Part shown: positions 6,827 through 15,342 of the stretch, one piece after another
Position numbering within the stretch: position 1 is the stretch's first letter
Layout of the letters: each line of letters opens with the position of its first letter
Origin: Microcaldota archaeon
Lineage (GTDB): Archaea; Micrarchaeota; Micrarchaeia; Burarchaeales; Fermentimicrarchaeaceae
DNA length: 32,768 nt
Assembly: GCA_013425335.1 (NCBI GenBank)
Contig: JACCLG010000052.1
Location: 1-32,768, forward strand
Reading direction: 5' to 3'
Program-made: the position numbers and the translations under genes
Notes under the pieces: generated by a model
Seen by the model: the letters and a program-made list of their open reading frames with translations, nothing else
What the model was told of the DNA's origin: nothing
The model's database searches: none

Positions 6827-7209
6827 TGGTAGCTCCCACAAATTCAAAGCAGCCAAGGAAGCAGAGAAAGGCCAGGTATGAGGCGCCGCTGCACATCAGG
6901 CAGAAATGGCTAGGGGTGCATCTCAACAAGGAGATGAGAGAGAAGCTCAAGACAAAGAGGAGAAGCGTACCTGTGAGGGAAGGGGACAGGGTAAAGATAA
7001 TGAGGGGGGAGCACAAGGGGAAGAGCGGCAAAGTCATAAGGGTTGATTTGAGGTATAGCAAGGTTTATGTTGAAGGAATTGTCAGGAAGAAGGGGAAAGG
7101 AGGGGAAGCTCCAGTTCCCATTGACCCTTCAAAGCTTCTGATGGTCGAGGCTGGCTTCTCAGACAAGATGAGAGGCAGGATACTTGAGAGATCTAAGAAA
7201 ATTGAATGA
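6826..7209 (+). CDS. rpl24: 50S ribosomal protein L24 (uL24)
   Basis: L24 is an early 50S assembly protein near the tunnel exit. The 127-residue product has a basic N-terminal region (QPRKQRKARYEAPLHIRQK) as in archaeal/eukaryotic L26 and a KOW motif VREGDRVKIMRGEHKGKSGK near residues 49-68. The start is 4 nt after ggtgg. Confidence 0.95.
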   Translation: MVAPTNSKQPRKQRKARYEAPLHIRQKWLGVHLNKEMREKLKTKRRSVPVREGDRVKIMRGEHKGKSGKVIRVDLRYSKVYVEGIVRKKGKGGEAPVPIDPSKLLMVEAGFSDKMRGRILERSKKIE

Positions 7210-7219
7210 GGTAGGTTGA

Positions 7220-7930
7220 ATGGCTAAAAAAGGCGGTTCATCGCATATGAAGAGAATTGCTTCACCGAGGTACGTTCCAGTGGCAAGAAAGGGGGCGGTA
7301 TGGCTCACAAAGCCTGCACCAGGGCCGCACAGCCTCGGTGATTCCATTGCGTTGGGAGTTGTACTGAGAGACATAATTGGTGTTGCCGACTCAACAAGAG
7401 AGGTTAAGAAAGTCCTCATGGAGGGGAATGTGCTTGTTGACGGCAGGGTTATCAAGGACAGGAAGTTCCCAGTTGGGCTCATGGACGTGGTCAGCATACC
7501 GAAGCTCAAGAAGGATTACTGGGTGGGAGTTGACAGGAAAGGCAGATTCAAGCTTATAGAGGTGGAAGGAGAAAGACCAAAGTTCAAGCTGTGCAGGGTT
7601 GAGGGCAAGAGCAGCATTTCAGGAGGCGCCTTCCAGATTGCGCTGCATGACGGCAGGACGGCAGTGGGAGGAAAGGGGCTGAAGCTTGGTGACACGGTCA
7701 AGCTGTCCGTCCCTGAGCAGAAGATAGTTGTAGTAATGAAGCTGGAGCCAAACGCGAGCTGCATAATAACAAGCGGCAAGCACGCTGGGGAGCTGGCAAC
7801 CATTGACGAGCTTTACCACAAGAAAGGTGCAAGGAGGGCAGAGGCAAAGCTGCATTCAGATTCAGAAAGCTTTGTAACGGTGAGAGATTATTTATTCGTT
7901 GTTGGCGATGATGCGCAGGTGTTCAAATGA
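7220..7930 (+). CDS. rps4e: 30S ribosomal protein S4e (eS4)
   Basis: This protein is found only in archaea and eukaryotes. The 236-residue product begins MAKKGGSSHMKRIASP, contains an S4-like RNA-binding segment (VKKVLMEGNVLVDGRVIKD, residues about 63-82) and a C-terminal KOW region (SCIITSGKHAGELATIDEL). It lies between L24 and L5, the normal place in archaeal spc operons, and overlaps L5 by ATGA. Confidence 0.95.
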   Translation: MAKKGGSSHMKRIASPRYVPVARKGAVWLTKPAPGPHSLGDSIALGVVLRDIIGVADSTREVKKVLMEGNVLVDGRVIKDRKFPVGLMDVVSIPKLKKDYWVGVDRKGRFKLIEVEGERPKFKLCRVEGKSSISGGAFQIALHDGRTAVGGKGLKLGDTVKLSVPEQKIVVVMKLEPNASCIITSGKHAGELATIDELYHKKGARRAEAKLHSDSESFVTVRDYLFVVGDDAQVFK

Positions 7931-8433
7931 ATCCGATGAGGGAGATACGCGTTGAGAAGGTCACCGCGAACATGGGGGTAGGAGAGGGCGGGGAGAAGCT
8001 TCAGAATCTCTCTGGGCTACTGGGAAAAATAAGCGGAAGGAAGGCGGTGAACACCATTGCAAGGATCAGGAACCCTGTGTTCAAGATACAGAAGGGCGAC
8101 CCTATAGGGACGAAGGTGACAATGAGGGGGAAGGGGGGCGAGGAGTTCCTCAAGAAAGCGCTGGAGGCTGTTGACAAGAAAATCAGCTCAAGAGCATTTG
8201 ACAAGGAGGGCAATTTCTCCTTTGGTGTGAAGGAGTACATAGATTTTCCCGGTGTAAAGTACGATCCGAAGATTGGAATTGTTGGGTTTGATGTTTGCGT
8301 GACTCTCAAGAGAAGGGGAAGCAGGGTGACCAGAAGAAGGAGGAGCCAGCATGCGATTGGGAGGAGGCACAGGGTGACAAAGGAGGATGGATTAACGTTT
8401 GCAAAGGATATTCTGGGAGTTGAAATTGTGTGA
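7927..8433 (+). CDS. rpl5: 50S ribosomal protein L5 (uL5)
   Basis: L5 binds 5S rRNA and touches the P-site tRNA elbow. The 168-residue product has the conserved VEKVTANMGVGEGGEKL near the N-terminus and the central KEYIDFPGVKYDPKIGI segment. The start overlaps the S4e stop and lies 5 nt after caggtg. Confidence 0.96.
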   Translation: MNPMREIRVEKVTANMGVGEGGEKLQNLSGLLGKISGRKAVNTIARIRNPVFKIQKGDPIGTKVTMRGKGGEEFLKKALEAVDKKISSRAFDKEGNFSFGVKEYIDFPGVKYDPKIGIVGFDVCVTLKRRGSRVTRRRRSQHAIGRRHRVTKEDGLTFAKDILGVEIV

Positions 8434-8442
8434 GTTGATTGG

Positions 8443-8619
8443 ATGACTAGCAAGAAAGTTTCACAGGAGAAAAGGCTCAAGATGAAATACAAGGGAAGGG
8501 GCTTGAGGAAGTGCAGGTTCTGCGGCAATGGGAGAGGAATGATAAGGATGTATGGTCTGTACGTGTGCAGGAGGTGCTTCAGGGAAGTCGGCGAGAGTAT
8601 AGGCTTCAGGAAGTTCTAG
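8443..8619 (+). CDS. rps14: 30S ribosomal protein S14, zinc type (uS14)
   Basis: This 58-residue gene lies between L5 and S8, its standard place. The translation begins MTSKKVSQEKRLKMKYKGRG and carries the zinc ribbon C-R-F-C (about residues 24-27) and C-R-R-C (about 42-45), ending GESIGFRKF. The four cysteines make it the zinc-binding archaeal S14. The ribosome binding site is weak (gttgattgg), unlike its neighbours. Confidence 0.95.
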   Translation: MTSKKVSQEKRLKMKYKGRGLRKCRFCGNGRGMIRMYGLYVCRRCFREVGESIGFRKF

Positions 8620-8627
8620 GTGATGGG

Positions 8628-9017
8628 ATGACTAACGACCCGCTTGCGGATGCGCTTAACACGATAAAAACGCACGAGATGCTCGGCAGGTCTTCATGCG
8701 TAATAAAGCCTGCCTCCAAGCTCATAAAGGAAGTGCTCATGATTTTCCAGCAGCACAGGTATATTGGAGAGTTTGAGTACATAGACGATGGAAAGTCGGG
8801 CTCATTCAAAGTGCAGCTCAACGGAACAATAAACAACTGCGGCGTGGTGAAGCCCAGGTTCGCAGTGAAGAATGATGAGTGGGCCAAGTGGGAGCAGAGG
8901 CACATACCCGGCCCTGAGTTCGGCTTGCTCATAGTCTCAACCCCCCAGGGACTTATGACAAATGCGGACGCAAGAAAGAAGAACATCGGGGGAAGGCTAA
9001 TAGCATATGTTTACTAA
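8628..9017 (+). CDS. rps8: 30S ribosomal protein S8 (uS8)
   Basis: S8 organises the central domain of 16S rRNA. The 129-residue product begins MTNDPLADALNTIKTHEM and ends with the family signature STPQGLMTNADARKKNIGGR followed by LIAYVY. The frame is open further upstream, but that part overlaps S14; the ATG at 8628 lies just after aggtga and matches the family start. Confidence 0.95.
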   Translation: MTNDPLADALNTIKTHEMLGRSSCVIKPASKLIKEVLMIFQQHRYIGEFEYIDDGKSGSFKVQLNGTINNCGVVKPRFAVKNDEWAKWEQRHIPGPEFGLLIVSTPQGLMTNADARKKNIGGRLIAYVY

Positions 9018-9025
9018 GTGATGGC

Positions 9026-9520
9026 ATGGTTGACATACCAAAGGAAGTTGAAGTTGAGGTGAAGGGAAGCACAGTTGTGGTTAAAGGCAAGAGAGGCAAG
9101 GTTGAGAAGAGTTTCAATGGAATAGGATTGAAAATTGAGAGAAGGGGGGATGCAATAGAAGTTGACGGAGGAAACGGGGGCAAGATGCTTGCCGGAACTG
9201 TGGAGTCACATCTCAAGAATATGTTCCAAGGAGTGAGTGAGGGTTACTCCCGCAGGCTCCAGATTATCCACTCCCACTTCCCAATGAGCGTTGAGGTGAA
9301 GGGGAAAGAGGTGCTCATAAAGAATTTCATAGGAGAGAAGAAACCCCGCACAGCAGACATCGTTGGAGATACAAAAGTAGAAGTTAAGGGAACTGATGTC
9401 TTTGTTTCAGGGCCTGACAAGGAGGCAGTGGGGCAGACCTGCGCGAACATATACCAGGCAACGAAGATAAAGCAGAAGGACAGCAGGGTCTTTCAGGATG
9501 GAGTGTATCCGGTTGAGTGA
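9026..9520 (+). CDS. rpl6: 50S ribosomal protein L6 (uL6)
   Basis: L6 is near the factor-binding site of the 50S. The 164-residue protein has the duplicated fold: first half IPKEVEVEVKGSTVVVKGKR, second half PMSVEVKGKEVLIKNFIGEK, and a C-terminal SGPDKEAVGQTCANIYQ. It is slightly shorter than usual archaeal L6 (about 175-185), with a short C-terminal tail. Confidence 0.95.
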   Translation: MVDIPKEVEVEVKGSTVVVKGKRGKVEKSFNGIGLKIERRGDAIEVDGGNGGKMLAGTVESHLKNMFQGVSEGYSRRLQIIHSHFPMSVEVKGKEVLIKNFIGEKKPRTADIVGDTKVEVKGTDVFVSGPDKEAVGQTCANIYQATKIKQKDSRVFQDGVYPVE

Positions 9521-9525
9521 TTCAC

Positions 9526-9876
9526 ATGGTAGTAGTAAAAAAGAAAAAACACCCGAAATTCTTCAGGCAGAACTACGGCAGGACTGACAGGAAGAGGATA
9601 GGGAGTAGCTGGAGAAGGCCGAGAGGACATGACAACAAGAAAAGAGCCAAGCACAGTTCCGCAGGAGCAGAGCCGAACATAGGCTGGAGGAATGCCCGCG
9701 CTGTAAGGGGCCTGCATCCATCGGGGACATGCGAAGCACTTGTCAAGAACATGGGGGAGTTGGGAAAGGTGATGCGCGGGACTGCCGTGAGGATAGCGCA
9801 CGGAGTGGGGGTAAGGAAAAGGAATGCGATTGTTTCAAAGGCAAAGGAGTTGGGCTTGAAAATTTTAAATGAGTGA
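9526..9876 (+). CDS. rpl32e: 50S ribosomal protein L32e (eL32)
   Basis: An archaeal/eukaryotic large-subunit protein. The 116-residue product is very basic and shows KKHPKFFRQNYGRTDRKRIG, SSWRRPRGHDNKKR and the GAEPNIGWRNARAVRGLHPS core of the family. A GTG at 9517 overlapping the L6 stop is possible, but the ATG at 9526 is 5 nt after gagtga and fits the operon pattern. The order L6-L32e-L19e is standard. Confidence 0.94.
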   Translation: MVVVKKKKHPKFFRQNYGRTDRKRIGSSWRRPRGHDNKKRAKHSSAGAEPNIGWRNARAVRGLHPSGTCEALVKNMGELGKVMRGTAVRIAHGVGVRKRNAIVSKAKELGLKILNE

Positions 9877-9880
9877 TAAA

Positions 9881-10327
9881 ATGGGAATGGCAACAGTAAG
9901 AAGAATTGCGGCCGAACTGCTCGGCGTTGGAGAGAGCAGGGTTAGGATAGACCCCAAGAACTCAGGCAAGGCGGAAGAGGCCTTGACAAGGGACGACATA
10001 CGCTCGCTGATATCTCAGCATGCCATATACGCGCTTAGAAAAAGAGGAGTTTCCAGAGCAAGGGGCAGGGAGAAGCACAGAAAAGTTAAGGGCGGCAGGA
10101 GGAGGGGCATGGGAAGCAGGAAAGGAAAGCGCTACTCCACCATACCAAGAAAGAGGGTGTGGATAAACCACGTGAGGGCTCAGAGAGCCATGCTCAGGGA
10201 TCTTCTGCTTGAGAAAAAGCTGCAGAAGGATGCTTACAGGAAGGTTTACAGGATGGTGAAGGGAGGCGCATTCAAGAGCAGGGCAAGCCTTCTCACTCAT
10301 CTAAAGGATAACCAATTGATAAAGTGA
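9881..10327 (+). CDS. rpl19e: 50S ribosomal protein L19e (eL19)
   Basis: An archaeal/eukaryotic protein forming an inter-subunit bridge. The 148-residue product has RRIAAELLGVGESRVRIDP at the start, the strongly basic GREKHRKVKGGRRRGMGSRK loop in the middle, and a long C-terminal helix. ATG codons at 9869, 9881 and 9887 are in frame. The one at 9881 follows gagtga by 4 nt, so I chose it. Confidence 0.94.
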   Translation: MGMATVRRIAAELLGVGESRVRIDPKNSGKAEEALTRDDIRSLISQHAIYALRKRGVSRARGREKHRKVKGGRRRGMGSRKGKRYSTIPRKRVWINHVRAQRAMLRDLLLEKKLQKDAYRKVYRMVKGGAFKSRASLLTHLKDNQLIK

Positions 10328-10331
10328 TGAT

Positions 10332-10913
10332 ATGGGAAAAGCAACTGGACCGACATACATTGTTCCGTTCAAGAGGAGAAGGCAGAATCTCACGAACTAT
10401 GTCAAGAGGCTTGCGCTGCTGAAGTCCATGAAGCCCAGGATGGTTGTGAGAAAAAGCAACAAGAGCGTGCTTGCGCATTTCGTCAGCTATGCTGAGAACG
10501 GAGATGTAACAGTGGCAGCAGCAAGCTCAAGGGAGCTTGCTAAGTTCGGCTGGCACGGCAGCAGCAACACCCCAACTGCATACCTCACTGGCTTGCTTGC
10601 AGGAAAAAGGGCAAAGGAAAAAGGAGTTGATGAGTTCGTGCTTGACATAGGGCTTGCAACCCCATCTAGGGGCGCGCTGGTTTTTGCGGCAGTTAAGGGA
10701 GCAATTGACGCAGGTCTGAAGACAAAATACGAGGAGGATATGGTGGATGCAGAAAGGATGAGAGGGGAGCACATAGCAAAATACGCAGGAAGCCTGAAGG
10801 GCAAGCCCGAGTATGACAAGATGTTTGCATCATACCTGAAGGCAAATTTCCCGCCCGAGAATATTCCTGAGATGTTCGACAAGGTCAAAGAGGAGATAAT
10901 GAGGAGCAGGTGA
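10332..10913 (+). CDS. rpl18: 50S ribosomal protein L18 (uL18)
   Basis: L18 binds 5S rRNA with L5. The 193-residue archaeal form begins GPTYIVPFKRRRQNLTNYVKR and has RMVVRKSNKSVLAHFV and the internal GKRAKEKGVDEFVLDIGL region. The start is 4 nt after gtga. It sits between L19e and S5 as expected. Confidence 0.95.
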   Translation: MGKATGPTYIVPFKRRRQNLTNYVKRLALLKSMKPRMVVRKSNKSVLAHFVSYAENGDVTVAAASSRELAKFGWHGSSNTPTAYLTGLLAGKRAKEKGVDEFVLDIGLATPSRGALVFAAVKGAIDAGLKTKYEEDMVDAERMRGEHIAKYAGSLKGKPEYDKMFASYLKANFPPENIPEMFDKVKEEIMRSR

Positions 10914-10919
10914 TAGCTG

Positions 10920-11645
10920 ATGGCTCGAAGAATGAATAGAAGCAGAGGCAGGGATGCGGAAGACAAGGTATTCAATATTGACGAGTGGAACCCCAAGACT
11001 GATATTGGAAGGAGGGTCAAGAACAAGGAGATAACTTCCATAGAGCAGGTGTTCAGCCTTGGCAAGCCAATCGTTGAGGATGAGATTGTTGATGCACTGC
11101 TCCCTGATTTGAAGGAGGAGGTGCTTGACGTTTCCATGACGCAGAGGATGAGCGAGAACGGCAGGAAGACGCTGTTCCGCGCAATAGCAATAGTGGGAGA
11201 CGGGCACGGGCATATAGGAGTGGGCGCAGGAAAGGCTGAGGAGGCAAAGCCGTCAATAGAGACTGCGGTGAAATCCGCCAAAAGGAACCTGATAGGCGTC
11301 CCGCTTGGATGCGGCTCGTGGGAGTGCGGGTGCAAGCAGAGGCACACTCTACCCATAAAGGTGATTGGGAAGAACGGCGGGGTTATAATAACGCTCAAGC
11401 CGGCTCCAAGAGGAGTTGGCATAGCTGCCGATGAGATAGTCAGAAAAGTCTTGGGCATGGCAGGAGTGAAGGACAGCTGGGGGTTCGCCAGGGGCAGGAC
11501 AAGAAGCATATACAACACTGCCATGGCATCCTATAATGCCCTAAACAGTTTGAACAGGATAAAGTTCCACAGGGAGTGGGACACTCTGCTTGGGGAGGAA
11601 AGCAAGGAGGTTGAAGCTGATGGCAAAGAGAGTAGCGGTAGTTAG
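10920..11645 (+). CDS. rps5: 30S ribosomal protein S5 (uS5)
   Basis: S5 lines the mRNA entrance and affects decoding accuracy. The 241-residue product has an N-terminal double-stranded-RNA-binding-like domain, VGDGHGHIGVGAGKAEEAKP near residues 93-112, the archaeal GCGSWECGCKQRHTLP with three cysteines, and the C-terminal AADEIVRKVLGMAGVKD. The acidic and Ser-rich tail overlaps the start of L30 by 26 bases in another frame. Confidence 0.95.
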   Translation: MARRMNRSRGRDAEDKVFNIDEWNPKTDIGRRVKNKEITSIEQVFSLGKPIVEDEIVDALLPDLKEEVLDVSMTQRMSENGRKTLFRAIAIVGDGHGHIGVGAGKAEEAKPSIETAVKSAKRNLIGVPLGCGSWECGCKQRHTLPIKVIGKNGGVIITLKPAPRGVGIAADEIVRKVLGMAGVKDSWGFARGRTRSIYNTAMASYNALNSLNRIKFHREWDTLLGEESKEVEADGKESSGS

Positions 11646-12084
11646 AGTGAGGGGAACCGTTGCGACAAAGGGAACGGTAGAGGACACTCTGGGACAGCTC
11701 AGGCTCACAAGGGTTAACCACTGCGTTGTGATAGGCGATTCGCCGCAGAACATGGGCATGGTGAGGAAGTGCTCGAATTATATAACATGGGGAGAGATAG
11801 ACCCAAGCACGCTGGCATTTCTGCTCAGCAAGAGGGCGAGGGCCCCTGGGAACAGGAGGATTGGGAATGACGAGCTCAGGAGCAGCGGGTTCGATTCCTT
11901 TGAGGAGCTTGCAGAGAAAGTCTGCAATTTCGAGTGCGAGCTCGATGCGCTGAAAGGCATGAAGCCTGTCTTCAGGCTCCACCCGCCAACAAAGGGCTAC
12001 AGGCACGTGAAGAAGCCCTACCCGAAGGGTGCGCTTGGCTACAGGAAAGAGAAGATAAACGAGCTTTTGAGAAGGATGGTGTGA
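11620..12084 (+). CDS. rpl30: 50S ribosomal protein L30 (uL30)
   Basis: The 154-residue archaeal/eukaryotic L7-type form begins MAKRVAVVRVRGTVATKGTVE and contains the classic LRLTRVNHCVVIGDSPQNMGM near residues 28-48, then a C-terminal RLHPPTKGYRHVKKPYPKGA. An upstream ATG at 11590 is open but deeper inside S5. The chosen start follows aaggaggttga. Confidence 0.95.
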   Translation: MAKRVAVVRVRGTVATKGTVEDTLGQLRLTRVNHCVVIGDSPQNMGMVRKCSNYITWGEIDPSTLAFLLSKRARAPGNRRIGNDELRSSGFDSFEELAEKVCNFECELDALKGMKPVFRLHPPTKGYRHVKKPYPKGALGYRKEKINELLRRMV

Positions 12085-12086
12085 TT

Positions 12087-12500
12087 ATGGTGAGGAGGCA
12101 CAGGAAGAAAAGCAGGAGATACCTCGGTTCAAGGAGTTGCGGGGCTGGCAACATAAAGCACAGAAGGGGCAAGGGAAGCAGAGGGGGCGTCGGCTACGGG
12201 GGAACCAAGAACAAGTGGACGTACCTTGTGAAATACGAGCCCGACCACTTTGGCAGGCATGGCTTTGTGCCTCCCAGAAGCGACAGGCTGAAGGAAATAA
12301 ATTTATGGGAGATCAATAAGATGATAGAGGGTGGTAAATTAGAGAAGGACGGCTCTGGCAGGTTTGTTGTTGAGCTCAGCGGGTACAAAGTCCTCGGGAG
12401 CGGCAGGCTGAGCTCTCCGGTATTCGTAAAAGCGACTTCGTTCTCCAAGAGCGCTGTGGATAAGATAAAGAGTTTTGGCGGAGATGCTAAGGTAGAGTGA
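12087..12500 (+). CDS. rpl15: 50S ribosomal protein L15 (uL15)
   Basis: L15 stabilises 23S rRNA and is highly basic at its N-terminus. The 137-residue product begins MVRRHRKKSRRYLGSRSCGAG and continues GKGSRGGVGYGG, the glycine-rich stretch found in the family. The frame is open far upstream inside L30, but the ATG at 12087 follows ggtg by 5 nt and matches the family start. It directly precedes secY, the usual last step of the spc operon. Confidence 0.94.
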   Translation: MVRRHRKKSRRYLGSRSCGAGNIKHRRGKGSRGGVGYGGTKNKWTYLVKYEPDHFGRHGFVPPRSDRLKEINLWEINKMIEGGKLEKDGSGRFVVELSGYKVLGSGRLSSPVFVKATSFSKSAVDKIKSFGGDAKVE

Positions 12501-12504
12501 TGGA

Positions 12505-13956
12505 ATGGCATTGGAATTCATGGAACCGATAATAAAACTCCTGCCTGAGGTAAGAACCCCTGAGAGGACTCTCCCTCTGAGGGACAAGATATACTGGACT
12601 GTTGCTGCGCTTGCAATATTCTTTGTGATGTATCATATCTACCCAGTGGGCAGGTACCCAATCCAGGAGCAGTTCGAGTTCATACAGATGATAACCGCGA
12701 GCAAGGTTGGGAGCCTTATAACCGCGGGCATAGGGCCAATTGTGCTGGCATCCATATTCCTGCAGCTTTTTGCAGGCGCCAAGATAATAGACATTGACCT
12801 CAATAATGAGGAGGACAAGAAGAGGTTCCAGGGAACTCAGAAAGCGCTTGCTCTTATCCTGGCTTTCTTCGAGGCGGCCGTGTATGTCTATACAAATGCA
12901 GTGCCTGTAAAGGGGGTGGGCATCCCTGCGGAGAATACATTTCCTCTTCTTGGGAGCATTCTGTTCACACAGCTGATTGTCATATTCCAGCTCGCTATGG
13001 GTTCGGTCATACTTCTTTACCTGGACGAGATAGTGGCAAAGTACGGCATAGGCTCGGGAATAAGCCTTTTCATAGCTGCTGGTGTTTCGCTTGCAGTGGT
13101 GCAGGGCACATTCGGTGTGCTTATACCACATGCAATGAATGCCCTGGGCGAGGGCGGGGCAAACGCTGTGCCCTATGCGCTGTTAGCATTGATGCCTCTC
13201 GTATTCACATTCATTGTATTCATTGCAAGCTCGTATGCGGAGGGCGTGAGGGTGGAGGTGCCGCTTGTCTTCGAGAGGGTGAGGGGAGTTGGAGGAAGAT
13301 ACCCAATAAAGTTCCTGTATGTTTCAAACGTGCCAGTAATCCTTGCCGCTGCCCTCATGATGAACTTCCAGCTCATAGCAAGGGCCATAGGAAGCAGCTC
13401 ATTGTACATAGGCGGTACGAATATCGTGAGCCTCATAGCAGTTGTCGACCCTAGCAGCGGAAGGCTCATCGACGGGCTGTTGTACTTCATGACACCAAGC
13501 TTCCAAAATCCCATCCTCGTGGGTTATCAATCGTATATAACAATTCTTCTGACATCTACTACTCAGTACAGCCACATTCCGGAGTACATTCATGTAATTG
13601 CTTATGTGCTCACAATGGTTGTGCTGTGCGTGATATTCGGAAGCTTCTGGATTGAGACCACGGGCATGGGGGCAAAGGACATTGCCGAGCAGCTCAAAGG
13701 GTCGGGCTTGCAGGTGCCTGGCTTCAGGAGGGATCCGAGGGTCATAGAGAAGGTGCTTGACAAGTACATACCGATGATAACGATACTGGGAAGCATATTC
13801 GTAGGACTTCTCGCATCGTTTGCCGATTTGACAGGAGCTTTGGGAACAGGTACGGGCATACTGCTTACGGTGGGCATACTCAACAACATGTACGAGGTTA
13901 TGAAGAGGGAGCAGATGCTTGAGTTATACCCTGCGTTGAAGAACCTTGTGGGGTGA
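12505..13956 (+). CDS. secY: Protein translocase subunit SecY
   Basis: SecY is the channel through which proteins cross or enter the cytoplasmic membrane, the destination of the SRP whose RNA is encoded at 113-420. The 483-residue protein has about ten hydrophobic segments, starting at about residue 31 (VAALAIFFVMYHIYPVG). The N-terminal LRDKIYWT and GIGPIVLASIFLQLFAGAKI (plug and TM2 region) and a C-terminal RDPRVIEKVLDKYIP are typical of archaeal SecY. It is slightly longer than most archaeal versions (about 440-480). SecE and SecG are not in the window. Confidence 0.97.
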   Translation: MALEFMEPIIKLLPEVRTPERTLPLRDKIYWTVAALAIFFVMYHIYPVGRYPIQEQFEFIQMITASKVGSLITAGIGPIVLASIFLQLFAGAKIIDIDLNNEEDKKRFQGTQKALALILAFFEAAVYVYTNAVPVKGVGIPAENTFPLLGSILFTQLIVIFQLAMGSVILLYLDEIVAKYGIGSGISLFIAAGVSLAVVQGTFGVLIPHAMNALGEGGANAVPYALLALMPLVFTFIVFIASSYAEGVRVEVPLVFERVRGVGGRYPIKFLYVSNVPVILAAALMMNFQLIARAIGSSSLYIGGTNIVSLIAVVDPSSGRLIDGLLYFMTPSFQNPILVGYQSYITILLTSTTQYSHIPEYIHVIAYVLTMVVLCVIFGSFWIETTGMGAKDIAEQLKGSGLQVPGFRRDPRVIEKVLDKYIPMITILGSIFVGLLASFADLTGALGTGTGILLTVGILNNMYEVMKREQMLELYPALKNLVG

Positions 13957-13960
13957 CATC

Positions 13961-14524
13961 ATGATAATCGTTATGGGACTACCTGGCGCAGGAAAGACAA
14001 CGGTGCTCAACGGTGCAGTTTCGGGTTTTGCGGACTGGAAGGTCTTGAATTATGGAGACATAATGTTTGAGATAGCGAAGAAAGACAAGCTCGTGAACGA
14101 CAGGGATGAGATGAGGAAGCTCCCCCTGAAGAAGCAGAAGTGGATTCAGGATGAGGCTGCAGAAAGGCTTTCTAAGATGCAGGGAAAAATCATACTTGAC
14201 ACCCACTGCTCGATCCACACTGCAACAGGCTATATGCCCGGGCTTCCTTTCGAGCAGCTCAGAAAGCTCAAGGTTGAATACCTTGTGTTCATATCCGCCC
14301 CGGCAAGGGATATACTCGGCAGGAGGCAGAGGGACACGACAAGGAAGAGGGATGTGGTCGGCATAGGGGACGTGGAGCGGGATCTAGCAGTCAACATATC
14401 GTACCTGTGCGCATACTCCGCGCTGAGCGGGGCTGCTGCAAGCATAATAATGAATTCCGACGGGAAGCTTGAGGATGCTATTGGCAGGCTAAAGGAAATT
14501 ATAAAGAAGGCTGGTGAGCTGTGA
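13961..14524 (+). CDS. adkA: Archaeal adenylate kinase (AdkA type)
   Basis: This enzyme converts AMP and ATP to two ADP. The 187-residue product has the P-loop GLPGAGKTT at residues about 6-14 and the family segments NYGDIMFEIAKK and ILDTHCSIHTATGYMPGLP, as in archaeal trimeric AdkA. A GTG at 13946 extends the frame into SecY, but the ATG at 13961 follows gggtga by 4 nt. Its location between secY and a DUF106 gene is the standard euryarchaeal arrangement. Confidence 0.93.
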   Translation: MIIVMGLPGAGKTTVLNGAVSGFADWKVLNYGDIMFEIAKKDKLVNDRDEMRKLPLKKQKWIQDEAAERLSKMQGKIILDTHCSIHTATGYMPGLPFEQLRKLKVEYLVFISAPARDILGRRQRDTTRKRDVVGIGDVERDLAVNISYLCAYSALSGAAASIIMNSDGKLEDAIGRLKEIIKKAGEL

Positions 14525-14525
14525 T

Positions 14526-15035
14526 ATGGACGATTCCACAATTGCATTCTTTGCCATAACATTTAGTGCAGTGATTTACTCAGCCATATCGCTGCACATA
14601 AACAAGACGGTAGGGAACAGGAAAAGGGTGAAGGAGATACAGGATGAGATGAACAGGATAAGCGGCATGCTGAGGAAGACGGACTACGGCACTGAGGCTT
14701 CAAGGAAGCAGGCTGAAGCGGAGCAGGAGAAGATACCGAAACTGATGACTGAGAGCATGGTGCTGCAGTTCAAGCCACTGCTTATAATACTGCCAATATT
14801 TGCAATACTGACTTACTTCGTGAGAACAACCTTCCCGAATTTCATAATTAAGCTTAGCTTCGCAATCCCCACATTCCCCTACTACTGGCTGCTTCTGAGG
14901 TTCAATTTGGATACATTTCCAAACTGGAGGGACCAGTTCGGGACGTTTGGCTGGCTTTTGATTTCTGTTCTTGTTTCGGGCCTTTTAACCCAGGTGGTCG
15001 TTGATCAGATAGAGAAAAGAAGGAGGAGAAAGTGA
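14526..15035 (+). CDS. DUF106 membrane protein (YidC/Oxa1/EMC3 superfamily)
   Basis: A predicted membrane-protein insertase of the archaeal Oxa1/YidC-like group. The 169-residue protein has an N-terminal membrane segment (about residues 5-25), a positively charged coiled-coil helix with KRVKEIQDEMNRISGMLRK, and two or more later hydrophobic segments (FKPLLIILPIFAILTYFV; FGWLLISVLVSGLLTQVVV). Three membrane helices and a cytosolic coiled coil are what DUF106 proteins show. It lies between adkA and L34e, beside secY, consistent with membrane insertion. Confidence 0.88.
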   Translation: MDDSTIAFFAITFSAVIYSAISLHINKTVGNRKRVKEIQDEMNRISGMLRKTDYGTEASRKQAEAEQEKIPKLMTESMVLQFKPLLIILPIFAILTYFVRTTFPNFIIKLSFAIPTFPYYWLLLRFNLDTFPNWRDQFGTFGWLLISVLVSGLLTQVVVDQIEKRRRRK

Positions 15036-15039
15036 TAAA

Positions 15040-15342
15040 ATGTTGCCAAGATTTAGGTCAAATGCCGTGAGAAAGGTCAAAGGAAAAGGAGTCAATTTTC
15101 CATTCCGCTACGTGAGAAAGAAGTCAAGGGTTGCGTGCTGCCCGCTCTGCGGTGTGAAGCTTGCAGTGAGAAGGCAGGGCGCCAAGAGCAAGAGGATACC
15201 CAGCAGGGCATTCGGGGGGGTTCTGTGCGCCAAGTGCTCCTTTGATGTGCTGAAGCTTGCCGGCAGAGTGATGGGAGGGCGCATGAAGCTGGAGGATGTT
15301 GACATGGAGAGGAGGAAGTTCGTGAAGCAGATGGTGAAATGA
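15040..15342 (+). CDS. rpl34e: 50S ribosomal protein L34e (eL34)
   Basis: An archaeal/eukaryotic large-subunit protein. The 100-residue product has zinc-ribbon cysteines C-P-L-C (CCPLCGVKLAV, near residues 35-38) and C-A-K-C (near 78-81), together with RIPSRAFGGVLCAKC. Its place before cmk and L14e is as in many Euryarchaeota. The stop overlaps the first of two ATGs of the next gene. Confidence 0.92.
   Translation: MLPRFRSNAVRKVKGKGVNFPFRYVRKKSRVACCPLCGVKLAVRRQGAKSKRIPSRAFGGVLCAKCSFDVLKLAGRVMGGRMKLEDVDMERRKFVKQMVK

Noticed and set aside
10487-11524. 345-codon minus-strand frame opposite L18 and S5
   Set aside because: Long only because GC-rich codons opposite ribosomal genes lack stops; no domain and no ribosome binding site.
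12487-13131. 214-codon minus-strand frame opposite secY
   Set aside because: Antisense to secY, composition unlike real genes of the window.
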